Below are positions 16,016 through 27,902 of a stretch of DNA of 64,000 nucleotides, in pieces. Under the pieces are notes generated by a model. The model was not told the DNA's origin, made no database searches, and worked only from the letters and a program-made list of their open reading frames with translations. The position numbers and the translations under genes are program-made. The number at the start of each line of letters is the position of its first letter. The first letter of the stretch is position 1. The stretch is from Diploscapter coronatus. Taxonomy: Eukaryota > Nematoda > Chromadorea > Rhabditida > Rhabditidae. The DNA lies in the NCBI GenBank assembly GCA_964036155.1, contig OZ038422.1, positions 5,231,201 through 5,295,200 of the forward strand. Direction: 5' to 3'.

Positions 16016-16096
16016 AAAATCGATAAGCATCGATTGATCAGAGACATGGTAATGAAGCAATCGATAATGATTAGAATATATTATAAATCGATAATG
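16016..16096. promoter_or_regulatory. Cluster of ATCGAT(A) motifs
   Basis: Four copies within 81 bp: AAAATCGATAA (16016), ATCGATTG (16030), AATCGATAATG (about 16059) and AAATCGATAATG (16085). The core matches the known ONECUT (HNF-6-type) consensus AAATCGATA and the Drosophila DRE. Regulatory function is inferred from clustering only. Confidence 0.35.
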
Positions 16097-16180
16097 TCAA
16101 GCGGTGCGCGATATTTTGTCTCTTCTTCTTCCAATCGGAGAAAAGAGAAGGGGGAAGGGGGGAAGAAGTGTTGCTATGAA

Positions 16181-16200
16181 GGAGGGAGGGAGGGAGGGAG
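16181..16200 (+). repeat. GGGA tandem repeat, potential G-quadruplex
   Basis: Four GGG runs separated by single A residues, inside a purine-rich block. The pattern fits the simple G3N1 quadruplex rule. Confidence 0.6.
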
Positions 16201-19200
16201 AGAGGACCAGATCCAGTTTCTCGCCTTGCCTGCCCTGCCTTGCCTTGCATGCGCGCCTTGCTGCCTCTGCCTTGTTGCTGACTTCTGCTGCTTCTGTGTT
16301 GGAATTCTACCTCCAGCTTGCCTTCTGCCTTCGACTGTATTCCTTTCTTCAATTCCCTTCCTTTTCCGACCGTTCTCCACAATTCGCGCACAAGAGTAGC
16401 CCTACTCGCAGGTGTTCTATGAAAACAATTGAACTCTTATTATGGATATAATTCAAATTGTATTGCAATGTTTGGAAATCTTAGTTTCGCAATTTGATGA
16501 AATAACATGCAGAGCTATGAGAAGGTAAAAACGAATGTGTTTCGCGCGTTGCATATCGTCTCTACAAATTAAGAGATCGTGGAGTTGCAATATATTTACA
16601 TATCATCTCTATATTGAGAGTCCACGAAAAAGAAAATATGATGAGCGAGCATGATTGGAATATTCAAATTTGAGAAATAAAAACCGAATAAACCTCAAGA
16701 AAAGTATAATTCGAAGGGTAAATTCGTTACCTTTAAGGCTTTGCACGTGGAAGAATTTGAATTGCAAAATTTGCATATGAACTAAACATGTGTTCAATAA
16801 TTATGCTAAGCTACGACTATTTGAATTTGACCTAACATCGAGCCCGACGAAATCATGTGCAGCAGGGACGTGCAAAGTTTCGGCTTCGATCTTAAAATTG
16901 AAGAAAATCTTAAAATAGGACTTCGATTTCGAGCTCGAAACTTTAATTTTTCGGTTTCGCATACCCATGATGTACAGAGAACAATGATAGAAGAGGGAAG
17001 CATTTTTTTTTCAATTTTGCAAACTATTTTGGCAGAGCACAATGTTGCAACTTCGTATAAAATCCAAATTTCCTCAAATTAATTCATACAAGTATAGCAA
17101 GAATAAGAATAATTTCGAGAAATGCCATCAGTAAGAAATGTGAAAATAAAAATATAATATTGTACAAATCTTCACTTATCATTAGTTGATCCTAATTTTT
17201 TGCGCTTGTAAAATATTTCGATTTTTTGCATGACCAGATAAATTGCAAAGTTCAACACATCTCTAGGCATGTTAAATCAGGGGTAAATTAATCAAATTAA
17301 AATAAAGTACAGTTTTATGATAAATGTTGACTCATACTTGACATCACAAAATTTTAGAATTTCAAGTACAATTTCATAAATTTATGAAGGTTTTACTCAA
17401 AGATGCATAATAAATCAAATATTCAGGACAGGTGAAAATGACTGGTGGTAATTTTTGGGCTTTACGAAAAATAAAGAGAGCTATAGGAATTTTCCGTGTA
17501 AAAATAACAATGAAAGCGCAGTAAAATTCGCGATATATAAAAATGAAATGCGACGTTGACTATGGAATTAAATTTTTCTTTTCGAATAAAATATGTATCG
17601 CCACTTGTCCGCTTGCTTTCCCCAGCTTCACTTTCCCTCTTTTCTAGGAGATTTTATCGTTTCTCGTAATTAACCGGAAAATCTTCGATGATTTCGATCG
17701 AGAATTGACCAAAGAATAACCTTACTCGCTTTTTCTACATTTGTAAATCGCATAAATCATAAAGATAGTACAAGGATGATGAATAGCAAAAATTCTTATA
17801 AGTCGAACTTAGAAATAAAACTATTCACGGTTACTGTAGAATTATTTACAGATCAACAACGTTCGTAATTTGCAATAAAAATAAAATAAACAGAATTAGA
17901 CAGAAGGCTCTTACATAATTTTGCACTATAAGAGATATCATGAAGTTTACAAATTTCCTAATTGAATGTTATTTTTCGAAAATCCAGTTTCTCACGTGCC
18001 CGTTAGTATAAATTGATTTCTAGACCCAATGATGGATCTTATTTCCATCAACGATAACTAGAAGAAGGTCAATAAATCTCCTACAAGAATACGTCTCTCG
18101 AATTTTGAACTATCAATTTTCTCCATTCTTGGTGATTGTAATCTCAAAATCGAGTACGATACCGAACAATATATAAACATCAAAACACTTGTTGAGAGAG
18201 ACTAAACAAGGAAGGTGAATAATTCAAACAATGAAAAACGGAGATAAAGAGTGAAGAAAGAGTGAAAATGAGAAAACGACTGCGCTCCGATATAAAATCG
18301 ATCGGCAATCAGATTCTTAGATCAGTGATTATGACGTATTAGAACCGGATTTCGAACGAGTATCTCCTAGAACAAGAGGATAAAAAGACAAAGGCGAAAG
18401 GATAGAGGATATTCAAAGGCCACATTTCCTAACAAATCGAGAGAAAAAGTTGGAGTTTAATCTCAAAATATTACAGGTAATTCCAAAAACTGCAAATTTA
18501 ATTTCCGCATAAAGTTCTGTAAATATGAAATTTGAATATGTTATTTTAGGAATTGGTATGAATAGAAGTTTCTTTTGGTGTAAAGGTTGAGAAGAACAAA
18601 ATAGAAAATTTTGGTAGGGAGATTGAACTTTTATCTGATAGATTGACAGCTGAATTTCCATTTTGAGAATTCGTGAAGAAGCACTTGTAAGGAGATATGA
18701 ATTTACGCAGAAACGCCCTCAAACTATGAAATAATAAGTTTAAAGAACGGAAGCTATAAAGTTATGAATAGAATCTGATCTGTAAAAAAGTACTGATCTG
18801 AACATCAGCCTTCTTTTAAAGTCCACAGAAATCATAGACTAGAATAGGCAAGCAAATTTTGAAAATTACGGTTAAATTAGATCTTCAGAATATTATCGAT
18901 TATCAAACATTTGAGACCGGATAAAAAACGAAAATTCGTTGCATAGTAATTAATGTGTTGAATGTAATATATAATCGAATTGATTACATTTCATTTATTC
19001 AAATTTTAATCCTTACGACTATTTGAAATCAAGGAATACACACTTTGAATATTCGAGTTTACGCAGCATTTATCCCGCACTAATTTATAGATCATTGACA
19101 AAAAAATTGAAATCTGAAATCAAACCCCAATTATTTTGATATGAAAGTAAGAAAAATTTCGTTTTTAGAAAAAAAAAAAACCATTTCTAACTTTTGTCAG

Positions 19201-22200
19201 GGATAGTGAAATTTCACACATATGACCGTCCAACCGTACATACACTTTATTACTGCGAAAAATCAATGTCTTGAGACCAAAAGATCTAAACTCATTTGAA
19301 AAATGCCCTTGAAAATTTTTAACTTCAACTTTGGATAATATCAAAATAGCTGATATTCAGAATCAGGTGGTTCGAGGCGAAAGAAGACTAGGATAACAAG
19401 GGGATTTGGATTTGAAGCGCGAATAAGCGCACATGAACTGTAGTGTAGAAATTGAAGAAGACTCGAAGACAATGCAGGAATTAGATATTTTGAAAAATTT
19501 AATCGCTAGGTGGAAGGATTAGGCAAGGGGTACCATGTGATTCGAATAAAAATTGTAGTGAATTTGGATTTTATTTCGGTTAAACTTGAATTGAGCTTGG
19601 ATTTTAATCAGATAGGAAGATACAATGCAAGACAACACTAAAATTTTTGTTTAGATTATTCTCGCTATTTTACATATCTTTTTATTATTCGTGTTTACAA
19701 AACTATTCGCAGTTAAATTAAAATAAATGTAATGAAAACTATGATGCTCTGACAATTTGTAAAATTTAGACTATCAGCGTCTTTGACTCGCCGCAGAATT
19801 TAAATAAAGCAAGTATGCGATTTTTGAAACTTGTGCAATTTTATGATTTAGCTATTATGATAAGATTTATCACGTATTGCAACTTTTACAATTTCCGACT
19901 TTGAACCTTTAACTTTTAACACCTCGAAACGCTTCAGATAGCAAATGGGAATGTCTACTAAATTTGCAGATTGAAACAGAAAAATGTGAAGCAAAACACG
20001 CAGCTGCAATGAAAAGTCACAATTCTCAACTTTTCAAATTCAAATGTTAAAATTTTAAATCTCGAAATTGCAATTTAGCATAAATAACAAAAACATTCGG
20101 AAGTACAGAAATATGGATAAAAATTATCGTAATCGGTCTGAAACTCGGACAAAGCAGATGAGTGGGGATGAGTTCTTGAAAACTCGGAGTTTATACCGGG
20201 AAAATCGGGGGATGTGCAAGATTACAAGCGAATGAGAAAGGGATTATCGAGAGATATTCGACTAGAGGGAACATGATAAGCTGAAGGCTGAAATATGGAC
20301 GAAATAGTGAAAGCGAGAAAGTGATATGATAAAGGAAATGGGGGATTGGGATTAACATCGACAACTTGAGAAATGGAAGAAAAGAGAAGCGAAGTGAAAA
20401 AATGGTAAGGTATTGGGAAAGCATGATTGTGGAAATGATATTGGAAGAAAATTAGCACATTAAAACCAGGCTTACCACGAAAAGTAAATATTGGAATGAT
20501 AACTTTTTTCTCAAAAAAACAATTAAAACAAATTTCAAGAATCAGATATGCTATCAGACAAATTAAAAAGATCGTTTTTAGAAATTCGCATAAATTTGTG
20601 AATTTTCAATACGTTCAAACGTCGTATTTCAACTTTAGATTCTCAGAAGGCGATATTTGATTTTAGAGTTTCTGAGATTTGAAATAATGAAAGATGGCGA
20701 CTCCCGCGAAAAGTACACATGCATCCAAGGCTATGATTAGAAATTACAAGTTATGACTCAAGGAGAGGAAGTAAGTATAGAGCACGAAAGTACGAAAAGG
20801 GAAAGGGGGAAGGTATCTGAAATGTGCCTGGCGCGCAAATGCGGAGAGATTATCTAAGATTCGAAGAAATCGATATTTTCCCCCGTCATTCCTCGCTTTC
20901 CTCTACTCTCATTCCTTCTCTCAATCCGCGCCTTTGCTAGGCAAGGAATAAAGGAACCAAAGAGAGAGAGGGAGAGAGAGAGAGTTAGAACGAAAGAGAA
21001 AAAAGAAATAGACTGTAATGTCTCTATCTCATTTCCCCCACTCTCTAACTGTATCTGCGTATCTCTGGACTGTATGCCTGTATGTGAGGTAATTGCTAGT
21101 GGCCTCTCTCTTCCCCTCGCTATTTCGCCTGCTTTTTCTATTCCTGTCCTGTATTATTTCTCCTGCTTTGTTTGTCGGAACTCTCTCGATTTAGCCTAAT
21201 CTTTTCACGCTCACGATCCATTGTTTGACAAGGCAGAGGGCCGCGTAGAGTGAAGAGAGACCAGAAAGAAAGAGGAGAGGATCGCAAAGTAACAGAGGTC
21301 ACAAACGATTCGATTCGAATAGCATTCGATTGGAAGAAGAAGATTGCAGGAGTGGGCGAAATTAGGTGAATAGATATTTTTCATGCTCATTAGCTTAAAA
21401 ATCGATGGATACGGAATATTGATCGATTGAAATCTGCATAATACATTTTTAAGATAATTATCGATGACACGGAAGGGTGAAAGTACAATCAAATCTGTAA
21501 GAAGTGAAGCTAGAATGGTATGGTTTGGTAATTAAGAAATGGATGTAAACCAGTGTTGGACTAAAATTTCGATTTCGGTTTCGAAAAATTTAGCCGAATC
21601 TACGGTTTTGATTTTTTTAAGTAAAAAAACTTGATTTTAGATTATCAAAGTTTTGACTTTCGTCCAACCTTCTATCTTCGGTAAGACTTTCTAAAATTCA
21701 AAAATTGAACTTAAAATCCCATCTGAAACCTTATCGACTTTGCTTATCAATACAATAGCCCTATTAAGCTCTTTGGATAAACTATGCTATCAGTTTGTAA
21801 ACATCGTTATTGAAAACAATCGAAGATGATAGAGCAAAGTTAATAATATTTTAGATGAAATGTTTGAAAACGAGTAAGAACTCTCCATTGTCTCGAAATA
21901 TGAACAACGAGAAAATTTATGTCGCACTCGACTTGCCATAATGTCGATAGTAGAGTGTAAATTTCAGATAAACAACTCGTATCTTATAGAGAAAAAATAT
22001 ATATTTGAGAAAAGCTGAAATATCAACTGGATAATGAAATATAATAACGATTTAGTGAATCGTGTCTCACGATAATAATCTATTTTGAGAGATAATTGGA
22101 TTCTGGGCTTTAAAATCAGAAATGAAGCATGAGATTTTCTGGTAATGCAGTTTCGTATGATAGTAAAGGAATGAGTACAAATGAAAAATATGAGCGAAAA

Positions 22201-22628
22201 GTTAGTAGAGAAATGAGAATGAAAATTGAAGACGGAAGAAAGCAAAGGAAGAAGAACGGAAAGAAGGACCTGCAGCCGACTTGACTTGTGTAATCTCAAC
22301 AACTCACACAAGCGACAAGCGTTCCATTCCCTTGGCACAGAAATTGAAACAACCTAACGTCCATTTTGTCAAGCATAATATTAACTTTGGGCAAACTCGA
22401 AAATTTGATAGATTTGCTGATTGTCAAGAGATCAGATTTTTAAATTTTAAAAAATAAGCAAAATTCAAAAATTATACTCGGAAAGACAAATTGAAGACGA
22501 AAAGTTTCGGAAGAAAAGATTTGTTCAATTTAAATAAGCAGTAGTATAGAATATTGAAACGATAAAAATACTATGAATAAGTTTATCAATGTTCCACTTA
22601 TTTTAACTAACTTTAACAAGAAATTGAG

Positions 22629-22722
22629 ATATTTTTAGGCTGCGTAATCTTTCCTCCCAAAGCGTAGAAAGGAAAAAGAGCGAGACAATATTTGGGAGGA
22701 AAGATTACACAGCCATATTTTT
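22629..22722. mobile_element. Hairpin MITE-like element with flanking direct repeat
   Basis: Two 24-nt arms, ggctgcgtaatctttcctcc (22638 on) and its inverted copy ending at 22714, differ at one position and enclose a 29-nt loop. ATATTTTT occurs directly on both sides (22629-22636 and 22715-22722), consistent with an 8- to 9-bp target-site duplication. A pre-miRNA-like hairpin is the alternative, but the direct repeats favour a transposed element. Confidence 0.6.
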
Positions 22723-25218
22723 GAATGGTCATAGAAACTGATGTAAATTAGAAAATTTTTCCTCAAAATGAAATTGATATAATTTAAGCTCGTACGTTAA
22801 TTTCGAGCTAAATGAATTATTTGCCTATGAAATAAGAATAATTGTCTTCGTATTGTGTTGCTGTTCGAAAGGAAGAGTGAAACACTGAGTATAAAAAACT
22901 AGTAATAATTGGACGAAGGGCAAAACTGCTCAAACCTCATGCAAATGAACGACCTTTCGAATTATTGAAATGTAAATTCGGATTAGTGGTATGGAAATGA
23001 AGAGGAAAGATGTTTCGTTTTGAAATTTCATAGCGACAGATTAAAAAATCAAATTTGGGATTTTATTAATTTTTCTCGATATCATAAAAGTTGCAACAGC
23101 TTTACCTTTCATTCCTACTCCAAGAATTATAGTTTGGTGTTATTTTTATCACTAGATTAAAGAATCAAAATTGAATTTTATTTTTCAATATCCGATTTTC
23201 ATTTTCATTGTGAATGTACGAGAAAATTTATAAATCTGGTGCTGTGGTGTGCAAATAATCTAAATTTACACAACGACGCAGCGAGGCAGCCTCAGTACGG
23301 AGGGAATATCTTCGATTTGCAAAACAATGTGAAACTAGCAATTTTGCGCGCAAAGCATCGAATTAACTTCGCTTCTGACGTCGATTGAAAAGTGTTGTCG
23401 CTGTGGCATATTTTTAAAGAATTCGAAAAAGTCGCGCAAAGTTGCAATCATTATGCAGAAGTGTGGAAATGCACAATTTGGGAATGCAGTTAAATATAGC
23501 GCACTTGCTGCTTAACTGCAACTGCTTTGAATGTAAAGGGGGAAATATTGCTTATCAATCGATGGAAGGCTTGATTCGATGCGACATTTCAAACGAGTTG
23601 ATATGTTTCATTCAAAAACGATTGAACCATTCCTTATCTCTAAATGAAACTGACAGGAACGCTTGAAAAATTTATCGGTCTGAAATTTAACTAATTTGGT
23701 CAGGATGCATTAAATTTTCAATTGAATATCTCAAACAGTAGTGATCAAAAATTTCGTATCAAACAAGATCTTTATCGTTGATCAAAATACGAATCAGGGC
23801 TGGTTGAAATTCGAATTTTGAAAAATACAGTATCTTAAGCGAAATCACAATTTTCAACGATCCAATAATTGAAATTGATTTTTTCGCGACTCGGATTCTG
23901 AATCAGAATGAAATTTTTCATGTCTCTGAATAGAACTCGTAATTCTGAGCTCCCAAAGGCACCGGAATCGAATTTTTGGTATCGAAATTCTGAACACCTC
24001 TGGTACGGTTAGTTCTGATCAAATCTGGCTAAAAATCAACCAAATAGTAGATTATATCAAGCCACAAAATACGCGAATCTTCAGCTGAACAGGATAAAGA
24101 TAACTCGATTTGTATTTTAGAGTAAAAAATTTGGTTTGCACTCGGATTTCTGACAATCATTGTAAATAGGATTTTTCAAATAGATTTAGGTTGAAGTATT
24201 TCTAAAGTTCAGCAAGTCTCTTTTCACCTTTAGAGAGTCAATTCAACAATGAAATCCTTCGGGCAAAGATTATCAGAATAAAAATAATGCTTTGGAAAAG
24301 ATCGCTCCGAAAGTTAGATTGGGTTAAACATTCACACAATATCCGCATTTTTTATCATATGCACCCAGCAACATGTTTTGGATTACTCATCTTCTCAAGA
24401 TAATACTACCGTAAGGAAATTTCCAAATTTCAGTAAAAAGTCTGATAAACTCTAGTCTAAAACATCCTGATCAGTTTCATTTACGCAATCGAATACAATT
24501 TCCTATCGCCCACGGAATAGCTTTGCAAAGTTGGTTTCCTGTTATTTAACTCATTATTTAATTTTCTTATTCTGAGCTTCCTATGAGATTTTTACGAGAT
24601 ATTGTAAATTTTAAATGCGGAATATTGAAAAACACGATGATGCTTGCTTATGTAATCTTACGTGATGTACGGATTATCCCTGCTTTAGAGGATATAGTGA
24701 ATGTGGATAGAAGAATAGGATAAGGGGGTGAATTTAATTGGTTATAAAATTGAAAATCAGATAAAATTGTCAAACCCTTAAATTTATCGAATTTGTTGAA
24801 GATATAGGTGGTTCACGAAAAAGTTATGCAGATGTCGTGAAATTGCACAGAAAAAAGCTGTTCGATAAATTTTAAATTATCTGAGATTTGAAAATATGAA
24901 GTAAAAATACTTGTAAAAATCGAGATAATTAACCCTAAACGTACATAATTTGGTTTGAAAATAAAAAGTATTTCCTTTGGAGTGATTCGAGTCATTCATT
25001 CATTGGTCATAGCCTGTCCTAGTTTCCTCTCTATTCTCTATCTCTCTCCTTCACATCAAAGTGCAACCAAATCCAATGCAAAGGCACAGAACTGTGCGGC
25101 ACAATTGCAGAATCCCCACTCTCCATATTTCTTCACAAACGCGTTCAAAATATCCAATTTCATTCAATTATCGACATTTTCTACACTACTATTTACTCTA
25201 TAAGGCAGAACGAAGAAA

Positions 25219-26800
25219 ATGATAACCAAAAAATTGGCAAACCTCACGCAAAAAGACAGGGAGACGTTCTTCTGGACCTCAAACTTTATTTTATTGGTAA
25301 AAAATTTTCAACTTAGAAATTTTTAAAATTATCTATGTTTTAGGTTTGTGGCGTAATATCATTCATAATCGGAATATGGATGTACATTGAGAAGAGTGAT
25401 TTCGCAGAACTTACACCTGCTTCATATTCAGGTACGATCGTTTTCGAAATATGATGCTAGCAATTTGTCAATAACACAAGTATTGGCTTCTGTTATAATA
25501 CATTGTTACTTAATTAATAATTATTTAACTTTTCAAATTCCAAAATTCTATTAAAATAGTAAGATTTGAAATATTTCATTATAGCTATGACATCTGCTGG
25601 TATCTGCGCATTCACCGGCGCTTCGATGTGCATTATTTGTATCATCGGCTGTTTGGTCGTGTGGTTTAGGAGTAAAATTATGTTGATCACGGTTATCATC
25701 GTTCAATTATTTTGTCTGACGATATTTTGTTTCAGTACGTAGCGTTTATAATCATCCTCGGTATAACGCAGCTCCTCATAACTATCACCGGTTTATTCAA
25801 TACGGTAACGATAATGACGAGTTATTGAATTGAGTACTGAATTTTAGGAAAACGCGCAAGAGTTCATTAGAAAAGATCTTTTGAAGAACATCAATAGCAC
25901 CCACGTTTTATCACAGATGGGCCACAAAGTCGAACTGCGGATCACTTGGGACCACATGCAGGAAACGGTAAGGGGATTATCTTTCATTTATCTGATCATG
26001 ACAAAATTTCAAAGAGAACCCTGTGGACTTGTGCGAGATAGCATGATTATTAATTCGAAAATTAGTCTGAACGAAATTAAAAATTATCCAAAACGAATCT
26101 ATGTGCTAAGACTTCTAATGATATCATTTCAGCTTCAATGCTGCGGGGTTGATAGGCCTGACGATTGGTTCTATTCGAAACAGTGGCCGAACAGCCAGTA
26201 CGTGCCTGACAGTTGTTGCAATATCACCAATTTTGCATCCGAAAACGATACCTACCATTGCGGAAAACTGCCTGAAAACAGAAATCTCTGGCATCAGCAG
26301 GTAGACTTATCCCTGCAATTAAGCCAAAAAGGAATACTTTTAGGGCTGCTATCCTGTATTTATAGATTGGTTATTCCACCATATCTATATCATTACATGG
26401 TTGGCTGCTGTGCTTGTCATTGTTGAGGTTAGCTTACTGAGTTTCAATCGGAATAAAATTATTTACTCTTTAGATAGTCGTGCTAATTGCATCGATTCTG
26501 ATTTGGAAGCCGATTTCGGAGTTTCATCGAATTCATCAGAAGAGGTCTGTCGAAATGCAAGTTTATATAGCAAGTGATCGTCAAACTTCGAAAACATCAA
26601 ACTTAGTGATGGATCGAAAAATTTCCGGTTCAATCAACCAGATCGGATCTGATCTAGCACACACCTCCAAAATATTGCTAAAATTTAGAAACCATCGACG
26701 TCGTCTTGTGGAGGAAGCGAATGAAGAACTCCGTTTGAATCCGATGGATCGAATCGGCAATGCTGCTAATGAACCGGAAAGTGTCGATCAAATCACCTAA
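25219..26800 (+). CDS. Tetraspanin
   Basis: Exons 25219-25296, 25344-25431, 25585-25691, 25736-25804, 25848-25967, 26133-26300, 26344-26427 and 26474-26800 give 346 aa. Four hydrophobic segments lie at about 22-45, 57-77, 88-113 and 219-249. The large extracellular loop carries the signature CCG (157-159), PDSCC (179-183), C197 and C212, that is, the six cysteines of a typical tetraspanin EC2, plus N-glycosylation sites (NITN, NDT). The cytoplasmic C-terminal tail, about 97 residues, is much longer than the usual 10-20 and has no motif I recognise. Tetraspanins organise membrane microdomains and bind integrins and other receptors. The nearest C. elegans member cannot be chosen by eye. Confidence 0.94.
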
Positions 26801-27902
26801 CTCCATTTGAGTTTCACTCAATTCGATGCAGTGCATCTTCATAACAATTCACTTTTAGATTATAGGAAAATTTTGAAAATATCATTACGCCGATATTCTG
26901 TTTCTTTGAGCTGCTATTCAGAATAATTATGGGCATTTTATCTACGGTACAAACACTTTCTAATCTCTTCCAAACCAGTGATTTGGTGAATGAAAGTCAG
27001 GATATGCATTCATTATAGCCATGAATTTGTTGTTATCGATACAGTGGTGGATAAAGGTTTGAAATATTTATCAAAAAAGAAAGGAAAGCCGAAAAAATTC
27101 TTAAATAATTAATTTTGGAAGTTTTGTTGATAAATTTGATCCTAAAATGTTGAGTATTTAATCACCCATGATCTTGATCCACTGAAATACCTTGGGAAAA
27201 CTGTTACTGAAAGTTTCAGACGGCTGAAGAAACTTTTCGCGAAAATTAGCTATTTTCCATAGTAAATCTCACACATCCGTGAAAAAGCCTCCATAGCTCT
27301 TCAAAAAAGGCTATTCAAACTTAGTAAAAGCTATATATGGAGTGCTAGTTCAATGAGAAACTCTGCATTAGGGCCTTTTACTCGAGTTAAAAGCTCATAA
27401 AATTTTGATACAAAATTTTTGATGTCAATTATGGCGACTCTTCACGATATTCCAAACTTTTGTCCAACGCTGTATGTTCTCATTATAAATTTGATATTTA
27501 TTGTAAATTACAACATTTACCTCGATTCCAAATATACAAAATTATTAATAATGACTCATAAAATTGTATTCTCATTTATATTACTTGATTCTCAGGAATA
27601 AATACTATGGCAAATTTTAATTTGAAAATCAATAAATTCATCACTTTCACAATACATTATACTATTGGTGATCACTTCTACAATGCACTTGGTTTACACG
27701 TCAGAATAACGGCAAAGATCGTAAATAAATGTGGAAAGTGTCCAAGTCGTTCCCCACTTTTCACTTATTTGGCGCTAACGTCGCATTTCTTAAACGATTG
27801 TTTACTGCAAAAATTAATTTATTTTCTAACTTATATTTGCTAAATTAACCTAGAGTAGTCTTCTGTATTCAATGGTGCTAAATTTGCTAAATTTCTAAGC
27901 AA
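26801..27902. other. Intergenic region between tetraspanin and NELF-A genes
   Basis: AT-rich with no supportable gene. At about 1.1 kb this spacing is too large for a typical nematode operon (usually near 100 bp), so separate promoters are likely. Confidence 0.5.

Larger units (their letters stand above)
15122..25218. other. Gene-free region of about 10 kb between divergent genes
   Basis: No ORF here looks like protein and no exon-like GC-rich island was found. It holds a purine-rich block (15480-15690), a (GC)n tract with an adjacent TGACGTCA, a cluster of ATCGAT motifs, a G-run repeat, pyrimidine-rich blocks (16210-16380, 20880-21190) and a hairpin element at 22638-22714. It probably contains upstream exons and regulatory DNA of the PHD-finger gene (minus strand) and of the tetraspanin (plus strand). 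A missed gene with very small exons cannot be excluded. Confidence 0.5.

Noticed and set aside
15860..16451. Long overlapping frames on both strands near 16 kb
   Set aside because: They cross the (GC)n and GGGA repeats and read as simple repeats; no domain or exon signal.
23442..23666. 74-aa Cys-containing frame in the gene-free region
   Set aside because: No homology I recognise, AT-rich codon use like the background, and no supporting splice or polyadenylation context.
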